Notes under the pieces: generated by a model
What the model was told of the DNA's origin: nothing
What the model saw: only the letters and a program-made list of their open reading frames with translations
The model's database searches: none
Shown here: positions 19,626 through 27,646 of the stretch, in pieces
Layout of the letters: each line of letters begins with the position of its first letter
Position numbering within the stretch: the stretch's first letter is position 1
From: Mucilaginibacter inviolabilis
Lineage (GTDB): Bacteria; Bacteroidota; Bacteroidia; Sphingobacteriales; Sphingobacteriaceae
DNA: 64,000 bases
Assembly: GCF_011089895.1 (NCBI RefSeq)
Contig: NZ_JAANAT010000001.1
Location: forward strand, 496,001-560,000
Reading direction: 5' to 3'
Position numbers and translations under genes: made by a program

Positions 19626-21644
19626 ATGGAAGAAACACGCGAACAGCAGAAGCTTCACGGCTTCCTGCAATGTCTGATCTATGTGATGGTCGCTCTTGAA
19701 GCGGCCATTTTCATTTATATCCGGGCGCCGATATGGGGAATTTTTCACCACGCGCTGTACCGGATCAGCCTGCTGCCTTTTTATCAAAACCTTGTTTTCA
19801 GCAAACTGGCCACTTTAGCCCTGATCTGCCTGGTCAGCATCGGTACTGTTGCCAAAAAAGAAGTCGATCTCGAACCCAAAAAACATATCGTTTACCCGCT
19901 CGTATTAGGGCTGCTGTTATTTTTCGGCAGCCTTTTTTGTTACGGGCGGGACGGTCCTTTGGCATTTGCTTACACCCGCTGGTGGGATCTGATCTATATG
20001 ATCCTGTCGGCCGGCGGCGCTTTACTGACGAGTATCGCCATGGACAATATTTCCAAGCTGATACGCTCCGGTTTAGGTAAAGATGTCTGGAATGTAGAAG
20101 GCGAAAGTTTCCAGCAACCGGAAAAGCTGGAAGCAACGGATTATTCGGTGAACATCCCGATGCTGTTCTATTACAAGCGTAAAGTGCGCAGCGGCTGGAT
20201 AAACCTGACCAACCCGTTCAGGGCAACGCTTTTGATCGGTACCCCAGGTTCGGGAAAGAGCTTCTCGATCGTGAATCCATTTATCCGGCAACTGACTGCC
20301 AAGGGGTTTTGCCTGGCGTTATACGATTTCAAGTTTCCCGACCTCGGTCAGATCGCCTATTATCACTACCTGCTTGCCAGGCAGCAAGGCAAACTGAAAG
20401 ACTATGACTTCCATGTGGTAAACCTCAACGAGGTAGAAAAAAGCCGGCGCATTAATCCCTGGAAAAAAGAGTATATCCGTACACTGGCTGATGCCGGTGA
20501 AACTGCCGAAGCATTGGTAGAAGCCATGAAAAAAGGCGACAAATCGGGCGGTTCAGACCAGTTCTTTACCCAGTCCGCCATTAACTTTCTTTCTGCCTGT
20601 ATCTATTTTATGAGCCGCTATGAGGAGGGTAAATATTCATCCTTCCCGCATGTCCTTGCCCTGCTAAACCGCAGCTATGAGGAAATATTTCAAACCTTGT
20701 TCAAGCAGGCAGAACTGGCCTCGCTGCTATCGCCTTTCGTTTCGGCATTTAAGAACAAGGCATTTGATCAGTTAGAGGGCCAGGTCGGCACATTGAAGAT
20801 CTTTTTATCGCGGCTGGCCACGAAAGAGACGTATTGGGTTTTTTCCGGGGATGACTTCGACCTGAAGATATCGGATAAGGCGCATCCGGCTATGCTGGTT
20901 CTGGCCAACGACCCGGCGACGCAAAATATTAATTCCGCCTGTTATTCGGTCATTATCAACCGGCTGACCAAACTGATCAACAGCAAAGGGAACAAACCCT
21001 CGGCGCTGATTATCGACGAGTTGCCGACACTTTTCGTGCATAAGATTGAAAACCTGATTGCCACAGCCCGTTCCAATAAGGTTGCTGTACTGATGGGTTT
21101 ACAGGAATTGCCGCAGTTTCAGCAGCAATATGGGAAGGAAACCGCTGCGACCATTACCTCGGTAACAGGTAATGTATTATCAGGCGCGGTTCGGAGCAAG
21201 GATACACTCGACTGGCTGGAAAAACTATTAGGACGTAATAAGCAAATCAGCGAAGGACTTTCCATCGACCGGAACAAAACTTCGACTTCCCTAAACGAAA
21301 AACTGGAAACACTTGTACCGGCGGGAAAGATTGCTACGCTGAATGCCGGCGAACTCGTCGGGGTGATCGCCGCTGATGTCAAAGAAAAATACACCGGCGA
21401 TTATGAAACCTCATCGATCAATTGCCGGGTAAACCTCGACCTCGATGAACTTAAAAAAGAAGAAGCAGGCTACAGGCCGCTCCCCGTTTATTATGATTTT
21501 GGTGATCACAAAGAAGCAGTATTGACCGACAATTTCAAAAGGATCAACCGTGAGATCGCCCATATCATCCAAAAACACCAGCCGCCAAAAGTGAATACGC
21601 CAAAGGCTACGATGAAAGAGCAATTAAAAAATAACAGAAAATGA
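19626..21644 (+). CDS. mobC: VirD4-type coupling protein (MobC/TraG family)
   Basis: A 672-residue membrane ATPase. The N-terminus has four hydrophobic segments (about residues 14-33, 58-75, 88-104, 120-138). Walker A is LIGTPGSGKSFS at about 201-212; Walker B is ALIIDELPTLF near 460, followed by the ARSNKVAVLMGLQELPQ segment typical of type IV coupling proteins. It recruits the relaxase-DNA complex and protein substrates to the secretion channel. Start at 19626 rather than the in-frame ATG at 19578, because the membrane segment follows at the usual distance. Overlaps the next gene by 4 bases. Confidence 0.92.
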   Translation: MEETREQQKLHGFLQCLIYVMVALEAAIFIYIRAPIWGIFHHALYRISLLPFYQNLVFSKLATLALICLVSIGTVAKKEVDLEPKKHIVYPLVLGLLLFFGSLFCYGRDGPLAFAYTRWWDLIYMILSAGGALLTSIAMDNISKLIRSGLGKDVWNVEGESFQQPEKLEATDYSVNIPMLFYYKRKVRSGWINLTNPFRATLLIGTPGSGKSFSIVNPFIRQLTAKGFCLALYDFKFPDLGQIAYYHYLLARQQGKLKDYDFHVVNLNEVEKSRRINPWKKEYIRTLADAGETAEALVEAMKKGDKSGGSDQFFTQSAINFLSACIYFMSRYEEGKYSSFPHVLALLNRSYEEIFQTLFKQAELASLLSPFVSAFKNKAFDQLEGQVGTLKIFLSRLATKETYWVFSGDDFDLKISDKAHPAMLVLANDPATQNINSACYSVIINRLTKLINSKGNKPSALIIDELPTLFVHKIENLIATARSNKVAVLMGLQELPQFQQQYGKETAATITSVTGNVLSGAVRSKDTLDWLEKLLGRNKQISEGLSIDRNKTSTSLNEKLETLVPAGKIATLNAGELVGVIAADVKEKYTGDYETSSINCRVNLDLDELKKEEAGYRPLPVYYDFGDHKEAVLTDNFKRINREIAHIIQKHQPPKVNTPKATMKEQLKNNRK

Positions 21645-22084
21645 ATCAAACAGATGACCTGACCGGTACCCTTGTACTGGTCCATCCTGAACTAACCGAA
21701 GACCCGGTTAACAAACAGGGCCAAATGGGCATGATCATGTTTGCGGAAACCGAAAAGGATGATATCTATGTCACCTTTGGCAAGAATGAGCGTGCTCTTT
21801 ATAGCAGCGATGCCCTGCTTGTTTTCAAAAATCCAAATGCTATCTATAAGGAGGTCATGGCCAACACCAAAGAGATAGCAATTCCCGATCTGAAGGCTAT
21901 GTACCGGATCGGAATGCTCCTTGAAAACGGAACCAGCAAAGGCGCTAAGGAAGCTATGCAGCTTGCCGTTGATAACCCCGGCATTCTGAACAAGGCGATG
22001 GAAACCTTGCAAAGTAAACTTAGCCTGGATATCGGAAATTCCGCTGAGCAGGAACAAACGAATGCACACAGTTATGGCCGTTAG
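21641..22084 (+). CDS. hypothetical ICE protein coupled to the coupling-protein gene
   Basis: A 147-residue soluble acidic protein of unknown family. The first half looks beta-rich and SH3-like (GTLVLVHPELTEDPVNKQG, then DDIYVTFGKNERALYSSD), and the second half is helical. The C-terminus is HSYGR, which fits the Arg-ending pattern of several neighbours. It overlaps the coupling protein by 4 bases (ATGA) and the peptidase gene downstream by about 20 bases. No function can be assigned from sequence. Confidence 0.6.
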   Translation: MNQTDDLTGTLVLVHPELTEDPVNKQGQMGMIMFAETEKDDIYVTFGKNERALYSSDALLVFKNPNAIYKEVMANTKEIAIPDLKAMYRIGMLLENGTSKGAKEAMQLAVDNPGILNKAMETLQSKLSLDIGNSAEQEQTNAHSYGR

Positions 22085-22511
22085 ACTCTGGGGGATTTTG
22101 CTGATGTGCAGCCTCCCTTTACGGCAAATTCGACTGACTTCCGGCTTCGGTTATCGGCTGCATCCCATTTATCACCGGATAAAATTGCACGCAGGGATCG
22201 ACCTTGCAGCCCACCGAGATACCGTTTTTTCCGTATTGGATGGCGTCGTGCAAAGCTGCCGCTATAACCCTACGCTGGGCCTGTTTATAACCATAGATCA
22301 CGGCAGCAGTCTGAACAGTATCTATGGCCATTTATCGCAATGGCTAGTCACCCCCGGCGATTCGGTGAACGCGGGCGAAGCGATAGGCATTACCGGTTCG
22401 ACTGGTGTCGTAACAGGCGAGCATTTACACTTCGCCGTTAATTATGGAAGCCGCTGGCTTAATCCGCTGAAGTTTCTTTACTACACTATTTATCGGAATC
22501 CCGGACCGTGA
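22062..22511 (+). CDS. M23-family peptidase (cell-wall hydrolase) of the conjugation system
   Basis: A 149-residue protein with a short hydrophobic N-terminus (a possible signal segment, residues about 5-20) followed by a complete M23/LytM core: TSGFGYRLHP, the zinc ligands H and D in HAGIDLA (about residues 43-49), YGHLS, and HLHF (about 127-130). It should cut peptidoglycan peptides, opening a path for the transfer apparatus, the job done by VirB1-type transglycosylases elsewhere. The start may be 22062 (AGGAAC ribosome site eight bases upstream) or 22074. It overlaps the methyltransferase gene by 4 bases (GTGA). Confidence 0.85.
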   Translation: MHTVMAVRLWGILLMCSLPLRQIRLTSGFGYRLHPIYHRIKLHAGIDLAAHRDTVFSVLDGVVQSCRYNPTLGLFITIDHGSSLNSIYGHLSQWLVTPGDSVNAGEAIGITGSTGVVTGEHLHFAVNYGSRWLNPLKFLYYTIYRNPGP

Positions 22512-23335
22512 AAAAGCTAAGCGAATTTTTAGGAAAAGTTACCGAAGGAGAATGCCTGGAAGTTATGGCGCAAATGCCGGATGCCTGTGTCGACATGGTA
22601 TTGAGCGACCTGCCTTACGGAACTACACAAAATCCCTGGGATACGCCGATCAATATGCAGCAGCTATGGCTGCAATACCGTCGGTTATTAAAACCAAACG
22701 GGATAGTCGTTTTAACGGCACACGGCAGGTTTACCGGGGAATTGATCACGAGTAATCCCGACTGGTACCGTTATAAACTGGTTTGGATCAAATCCAAGGC
22801 ACCAAATTTTCTGCAGGCGAACCGGCAGCCATTAAAAAAGCATGAAGATATCCTGCTATTCTATACCGGCAGACCTGTGTATCAACCGCAGATGACGCCA
22901 GGCAAGCCTTACAAAGCGCGAAGCCGTTTAACGAACAAAGGCGGTTGTTACGGTCCTTACAATGGGAAGATCAATCCTAACGCCGGCTGGCGTTATCCTA
23001 CCGATGTTCTTTTCTATGAGCCGGAAGAAGATTGGATCTATTTCAAGACTGCGGAAAGCGAGGGTAAAGCCGTACATCCTTCGCAAAAACCCGTTGCACT
23101 TGGCCAATACCTGGTTCGAACTTTTTCACTGCCCGGCGCTGTCATCCTGGACAACGCCTGCGGCAGCGGCACCTTTCCGGTGGCTGCTATCCGTGAAGGG
23201 CGGCGGTTTATTGCCATAGAACAAAACCAGCATACCTATTACCTGAAAGATCAGCCTCTGGACCTGATCAAATATTGTCGCGCGAGGTTTGCGCAGGAAC
23301 AATCTATTTACAAACAATCAAAACAAAAATTATGA
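22508..23335 (+). CDS. orphan DNA (N4/N6) methyltransferase, beta-class order
   Basis: A 275-residue methyltransferase. Catalytic motif IV is DLPYG (about residues 37-41) and comes before SAM motif I, LDNACGSGTFPVAA (about 214-227), the order of the beta class. The HPSQKP signature between them (about residues 194-199) is typical of this family. It starts with GTG at 22508, overlapping the peptidase stop. No restriction endonuclease lies beside it, so it is probably solitary and could shield the ICE from restriction. The ArdC-like gene follows with a 4-base overlap. Confidence 0.9.
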   Translation: MKKLSEFLGKVTEGECLEVMAQMPDACVDMVLSDLPYGTTQNPWDTPINMQQLWLQYRRLLKPNGIVVLTAHGRFTGELITSNPDWYRYKLVWIKSKAPNFLQANRQPLKKHEDILLFYTGRPVYQPQMTPGKPYKARSRLTNKGGCYGPYNGKINPNAGWRYPTDVLFYEPEEDWIYFKTAESEGKAVHPSQKPVALGQYLVRTFSLPGAVILDNACGSGTFPVAAIREGRRFIAIEQNQHTYYLKDQPLDLIKYCRARFAQEQSIYKQSKQKL

Positions 23336-24645
23336 GTGAACAATCAAATCAACAGACAGCGGCACGCCTGATCGAAAAAATGAACGACAGGCAAAGCCCT
23401 TTTGACCTTCCAGGCTTTGCAATGCCGGTGAATCCAACAACAGGAAAAGCCTACCGCGGCATGAATGCCCTTTGGCTGGCAATGCAGGGACCGAGAGATC
23501 CACGCTGGATGACCCTCAAACAGGCATCGAACAAGAACGGCTGGAAAGTACAGACAGGTTCTAAAGGAACGCTGATCAGCTTTGTGAAAACAACTGATCG
23601 TGTACAACTTTTGGATGATCAGGGCAGAACGCAACTAAATAGCCGCCGAAATCCTAAAACGGAACTGATCAAACTTGCAAACCCTGTAGAGACAGATGCA
23701 TATGTATTTAATGCCTCCCAAATTGAGGGTATCCCTTCATTAAAGGAATATGAAGAACGTAGGGAGGCATCAAGACCTGATCCATTGGAACAACTGAGCA
23801 AACTGGTCGAACTGACTAATGCCAAAGTGGAAGTCACTACCGGGGAGCCGGGTTATGACGCGGGCGACCGTATCATTTACATGCCGGAACCTGACAGCTT
23901 TGGAACGCCACGTGAATATCAGGCAGCTTTGTTATACGAAGTGGTAAAATTTGCAGGCCAGGATAAGGAACTTTTTGATCCATTGGATATCTCTGCTGCA
24001 GAGCAGGCCAAACCTGCGCTGGCAGCCCTCTTTATCGGTAACGATATTGGTGTATACTCCCAACTGGCACCACAGATTAACCTGGAGGACGTTTATCAAA
24101 CGGCATTGAATATGCCGGGTGAACTCGAAAAGGCGGCCAATAATGCCCAGTATATTACCGATTATTTGCATGGCCTGATCAATTCGCCTGAGCAGCGCCA
24201 GGCTGCGAGGCAGGACCGCATACTCATTGTAGGTGACGTGATCGACTATAACGAAAAACAATATGAGGTGATGGGCAAACTGCGCGGCAAAGACTTGCAA
24301 GTGATGGATAAGTCTACCGGTAACCGTTTTAAGGCAAGTCCCGGAGACGGCATCTACGCCTCACTTTTGAGCGCAAAAATTGAAGGCTTGAAAACCCAGC
24401 GTGATCAAACGAAAGAGCAGGGAGCATCTGAAAACATCGATCAGGAGCACGACAACAGCATGCAATATGAGCATGAGAACGAGTTGGAAAATGAGGCCGA
24501 CAACGTAGTTAGCTTCAGACAGCATGACGAAACCGGATTAGACGAAGACAACGTTTTGGATTTTAGCGAGGAGTACGAAGAAACCCCTGAACTGAACCTT
24601 AACGAGGACGCCGGTGAAAAACAAAAAAGCGGGAGGAAACGGTGA
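23332..24645 (+). CDS. ArdC-like antirestriction protein with degenerate metallopeptidase motif
   Basis: A 437-residue protein. The N-terminal part (NPTTGKAYRGMNALWLAM, about residues 37-54, then DPRWMTLKQASNKNGWKVQ and KGTLISF) is the ArdC/DUF1738 single-strand DNA-binding domain. ArdC normally carries a zincin HExxH; here the matching position reads LLYEVVKFAG, so both histidines are lost and only the Glu is kept, suggesting no protease activity. A long acidic Glu/Asp tail ends KSGRKR. ArdC of plasmid pSa blocks restriction and can enter the recipient with the DNA; a similar role is inferred. Overlaps both neighbours by 4 bases. Confidence 0.78.
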   Translation: MSEQSNQQTAARLIEKMNDRQSPFDLPGFAMPVNPTTGKAYRGMNALWLAMQGPRDPRWMTLKQASNKNGWKVQTGSKGTLISFVKTTDRVQLLDDQGRTQLNSRRNPKTELIKLANPVETDAYVFNASQIEGIPSLKEYEERREASRPDPLEQLSKLVELTNAKVEVTTGEPGYDAGDRIIYMPEPDSFGTPREYQAALLYEVVKFAGQDKELFDPLDISAAEQAKPALAALFIGNDIGVYSQLAPQINLEDVYQTALNMPGELEKAANNAQYITDYLHGLINSPEQRQAARQDRILIVGDVIDYNEKQYEVMGKLRGKDLQVMDKSTGNRFKASPGDGIYASLLSAKIEGLKTQRDQTKEQGASENIDQEHDNSMQYEHENELENEADNVVSFRQHDETGLDEDNVLDFSEEYEETPELNLNEDAGEKQKSGRKR

Positions 24646-25433
24646 ATAACGAAGTCTTCAATGAGGTTGATCTGCCATTGGAAGATCTGTCGGCGATTGG
24701 CCTCATAGCTGAAGGGCGGATTAAATTGGAAGAAGCCGACCGTAAAGCCCTCCTGTCCGGACGCCGCACCCAAATGCTTAAGTTGGAAAACCTCGAATAT
24801 GCCGATATAAAGATCGCTTCACTGAATGCGAAAATTTCATTGGTGCCAGGGGTTGACGGTAAACCGGAATTGATGATTCATCCTACTTACCTGCGCAGCA
24901 CGGCACCCGAATACCTGTCTGAAAAAGAAGCCTGGGCACTGGAAACCGGCGACCAGTTAACCCTCGAAAAGGAAATCGTCGACGGCAACGGCAAGAAAAA
25001 ACGTGTGCTCATAGAGTTCGACCCGGAAACAAATCAATTTCTGGAAACCGACGAAGAAAAGGTTCAGGCACCGGATGAGATCAATGGTCACCCGCTGACA
25101 CCGGAGCAGAAAGCCAAATTTAGCCGCGGTAAAGAAGTCGAGGTACCTGATGGTACCAAAGTTCAGTACACAGCCACCAACCGCAACGGCATACGTTCAA
25201 ACCGCCTCATGCTGATTGCGTCCATTGTTTTCGACGGCGGCATATCCTACCTGTTATTCCATGGCATTAAGGCGCTCGTGGGACAGAAACATGATGCTGC
25301 TTCTTCAGAATTAAGCGAGGGCTATAAGGAAACTGTTCAGAAAATGCAGGAACAGCAGGGAAAGGAACCTGCGCCGGTGCTTGACCTGAGCGGTGACACG
25401 AAAATGCGGACCTTTAACCGCCGGTCACGTTAA
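24642..25433 (+). CDS. DUF4099/DUF3945-like ICE accessory protein, copy 2
   Basis: A 263-residue protein with the same layout as the one at 18761: N-terminal LEDLSAIGLIAEGRIKLEE with LLSGRRTQML (about residues 14-48), DUF3945-like repeats (IEFDPETNQFLETDEE, INGHPLTPEQKAKFSRG, VPDGTKVQYTATNRNG), then one hydrophobic segment (about residues 192-212) that copy 1 lacks. The C-terminus is TFNRRSR. It starts with GTG overlapping the ArdC-like stop and shares a TAATG with the next gene. Function unknown. The membrane segment suggests it is tethered to the inner membrane. Confidence 0.72.
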   Translation: MNNEVFNEVDLPLEDLSAIGLIAEGRIKLEEADRKALLSGRRTQMLKLENLEYADIKIASLNAKISLVPGVDGKPELMIHPTYLRSTAPEYLSEKEAWALETGDQLTLEKEIVDGNGKKKRVLIEFDPETNQFLETDEEKVQAPDEINGHPLTPEQKAKFSRGKEVEVPDGTKVQYTATNRNGIRSNRLMLIASIVFDGGISYLLFHGIKALVGQKHDAASSELSEGYKETVQKMQEQQGKEPAPVLDLSGDTKMRTFNRRSR

Positions 25434-26008
25434 TGGCTTTCCTATTAAATAAGCTGGGCGTTCCACGGAACGTCCGGCTTTTTTTTGAGCCCTTTTATCA
25501 GGTTCTTACAGATGGCAGTATTTTGTTTGCCTTTGGGGACGACTTCGAGCATGTGGGCATAAATTATCACCGGGTTCCGATAGCAGTAAATCCCTGGATC
25601 GCAGGCAGCGGCCCGCTGGTTTTTATCAGTTTTTCAGCCATCGAAGCCATTTCATTTCTAAGTTGTCATGCCCATTCCTTTCCTGATCTGACGCTGTTAC
25701 AATTTATTGCTGTTGGCTGTCACTGGAATAATTTTTCTCATAGTCAGGGAAAGATCACCTTACTATTTGGTCAGGATATTCTCGGCCGGCTGTCAGATAT
25801 TAAAGTATCGACGGCACTCCGGAACAAGCAAGCAGCAATCAGGTATCGCGACGACGGCAGATTTGTGATAGAAGGACACACTTTTTCAGAAGAACAACTG
25901 ACCTTAAATGCATTTGAAAAAACAAAGGGCATCCGCTCCGGAATCCGGACACAAAAGCCCCGGCACTTCAACACTTTTTTTGAACAATTAAAACAGCAAA
26001 ACTTATGA
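25433..26008 (+). CDS. hypothetical ICE protein, possible Toprim-like fold
   Basis: A 191-residue soluble protein. I do not recognise its family. The segment KITLLFGQDILGRLSDIKVSTAL (residues 104-126) loosely resembles a Toprim-like strand with an Asp and a Gly-Arg, and the region before it (FIAVGCHWNN) could be an earlier strand, but the acidic triad of Toprim is not demonstrable. Coupled to both neighbours (TAATG upstream, ATGA downstream). Confidence 0.5.
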   Translation: MAFLLNKLGVPRNVRLFFEPFYQVLTDGSILFAFGDDFEHVGINYHRVPIAVNPWIAGSGPLVFISFSAIEAISFLSCHAHSFPDLTLLQFIAVGCHWNNFSHSQGKITLLFGQDILGRLSDIKVSTALRNKQAAIRYRDDGRFVIEGHTFSEEQLTLNAFEKTKGIRSGIRTQKPRHFNTFFEQLKQQNL

Positions 26009-26472
26009 CACTGATCTCTTTTCAACATTCGATCAAATACATATACCTGCAATTAACACCCTATACGATACTCACCATTGCGTCGGGGTATATGGCTTAT
26101 AGTATAAATCTACTATGGTTAATGGTCTATTTAATCCTTTCCGGCCTATTGATATGGCGGCTTATTGCCCTGACCTCTGTTCAGTATTTTTTCACCCATG
26201 ATATGCTGGTGATCAGCAAGGGCGTAATTTTTAAAACAGCAGAATGCCGCGCACTTTGGCAGCTTAAAGGTATTGAAGTAAGGAATAACCGTTTGCTGGG
26301 TTCCTTAGGTATTTCGCATATCAATTGCGGACAGGAAGGCCCACCGGCAGATCGCATCAGGATCATTGGTGTAGATAACGCTACCATGACCAAGGTATTT
26401 GACCAACTGAATGAAGCCATTGACATTCATCTGGAAATATGGCGCAAGCATTTTCAAACTGCAAAAGCATGA
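26005..26472 (+). CDS. PH-domain (bPH2/YdbS-like) membrane protein, copy 1
   Basis: A 155-residue protein with two hydrophobic segments (about residues 18-30 and 35-54) followed by a compact beta-rich domain (VQYFFTHDMLVISKGVIFKTAECRALW... starting at residue 59) typical of bacterial PH domains of the YdbS/bPH2 type. It overlaps the next gene, a second protein of the same layout, by 4 bases. Paired PH-domain membrane proteins usually form a complex; what they do in an ICE is unknown, though membrane scaffolding is possible. Confidence 0.68.
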   Translation: MTLISFQHSIKYIYLQLTPYTILTIASGYMAYSINLLWLMVYLILSGLLIWRLIALTSVQYFFTHDMLVISKGVIFKTAECRALWQLKGIEVRNNRLLGSLGISHINCGQEGPPADRIRIIGVDNATMTKVFDQLNEAIDIHLEIWRKHFQTAKA

Positions 26473-26918
26473 ATACGATCACCATCCGCCCATCAGCGAT
26501 TTACGCCTTATTAATGGTCTTTCCTATTAACCTGCTTGCACTGTTTTTTTTGGGCCTTGCTTACCGCCTTTTGCCCGCATCTATTTTGATTAGCGTGTTT
26601 TGCAGTACAATAGCGTTTTACCGTTACTGGAAAATCCGTAAGATAGTTTATACGGTCGATGCAGAAGTGCTGCACATCGCCACGGGAATCTTTTTGCGGC
26701 GTACGGACAGCCTCGAATTATACCGTGTGAAGGACTATATTATTACCCGCAATCTGCTCTTACAACTGTTAGGACTGATGAATCTAACCTTATTAACCAC
26801 CGATTTAACGAACCCGGTAACTATTTTAAAGGGTATTCCAAAATCCGATCTTCCGGATATCATTCGTGAACGCGTTCAGCGTGCCCGCCAAAACAGTAAG
26901 ATCGTAGAACTCAACTGA
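26469..26918 (+). CDS. PH-domain (bPH2/YdbS-like) membrane protein, copy 2
   Basis: A 149-residue protein with two N-terminal hydrophobic segments (about residues 8-30 and 35-50) and a following PH-like beta domain (KIVYTVDAEVLHIATGIFLRRTDSLELYRVKD...). The paired strand pattern and the ILKGIP/R ending match bPH2 proteins. The ATG at 26469 overlaps the previous stop and is preferred over one at 26439. It and the preceding gene look like an ancient duplication, now well diverged. Confidence 0.68.
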   Translation: MNTITIRPSAIYALLMVFPINLLALFFLGLAYRLLPASILISVFCSTIAFYRYWKIRKIVYTVDAEVLHIATGIFLRRTDSLELYRVKDYIITRNLLLQLLGLMNLTLLTTDLTNPVTILKGIPKSDLPDIIRERVQRARQNSKIVELN

Positions 26919-26919
26919 T

Positions 26920-27636
26920 ATGCATATTTTAGTCATGGACAACCGTCCCTTTATCATCGATACTGATAAACAGGAACTCAGACAGTATAACCGTCCGGAT
27001 AATACTATTGCCATGGATGCCTTGGGCTATTCTTTAACTAAGAACTTTTTTAGGGCTGAAATCAACGGCAGTGACTTTAAAATTCCGGTGAAACTCTTAC
27101 TTAACCCTGGCGGGATCTCCGCGATTTTGCGCACCAGTATCAACCTGCGCAGTCATGATGAAAAATGGGGCATCTATTTCGGTGATGAAGCAACCGCCCG
27201 CAGGCTCTCGGGGGAATTGCCGCATATCGATATCGCCGGAACTGACTTTACCGTTGACTGGCGGCTGCGCGAAATGCGCGAAACAGCCGAACCCTGGAAA
27301 CATATCAGCTTTAAAGATCTCGATATGTCGGAAGATGGTTTAAATTATGTATTCTTTTATGATACCGGGGAACATAACGTCTTTGATTTTAATGAAACGG
27401 TAACCGAAATGCCTGATAATGTCATTATTGCCGAGATCCCTAATGAATACGGCCTTGACCCGGTAGCACTGGCCCGCGAATGCGGGTTGGGTGAAGCAGG
27501 ATTGCTTGCACATAGCCCCGTGACGCTTAAGCATTCAGCCAATCTTAAACCCATAACGGGTATTGGTCTCGAAGAATTTATTGAAGAAAATAAAGCGCGC
27601 TTACGTCAGGATTCAGGACGTAGGCGCGGACGTTAA
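26920..27636 (+). CDS. ICE protein with a C-terminal domain shared with the next gene
   Basis: A 238-residue soluble protein. From about residue 98 it parallels the next protein: GELPHIDIAGTDFTVDWRLR here and GKLPHIDIAGNDFTIDWEAR there, then a Phe/Asp-rich strand region and AEIPNEYGLDPVALAREC against IDLPDMTQLDPVGLARQS. The first 90 residues are unique (NRPFIIDTDKQELRQYN). The C-terminus is the basic SGRRRGR. The stop lies 10 bases before the next start. No function is known to me; it looks like a domain of its own, of about 120 residues, confined to this kind of element. Confidence 0.55.
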   Translation: MHILVMDNRPFIIDTDKQELRQYNRPDNTIAMDALGYSLTKNFFRAEINGSDFKIPVKLLLNPGGISAILRTSINLRSHDEKWGIYFGDEATARRLSGELPHIDIAGTDFTVDWRLREMRETAEPWKHISFKDLDMSEDGLNYVFFYDTGEHNVFDFNETVTEMPDNVIIAEIPNEYGLDPVALARECGLGEAGLLAHSPVTLKHSANLKPITGIGLEEFIEENKARLRQDSGRRRGR

Positions 27637-27646
27637 ATCAATTTTC

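Noticed and set aside
25433..26008. Toprim primase assignment
   Set aside because: One strand pattern fits weakly, but the acidic residues needed for Toprim catalysis are not evident, so only a tentative remark is given.
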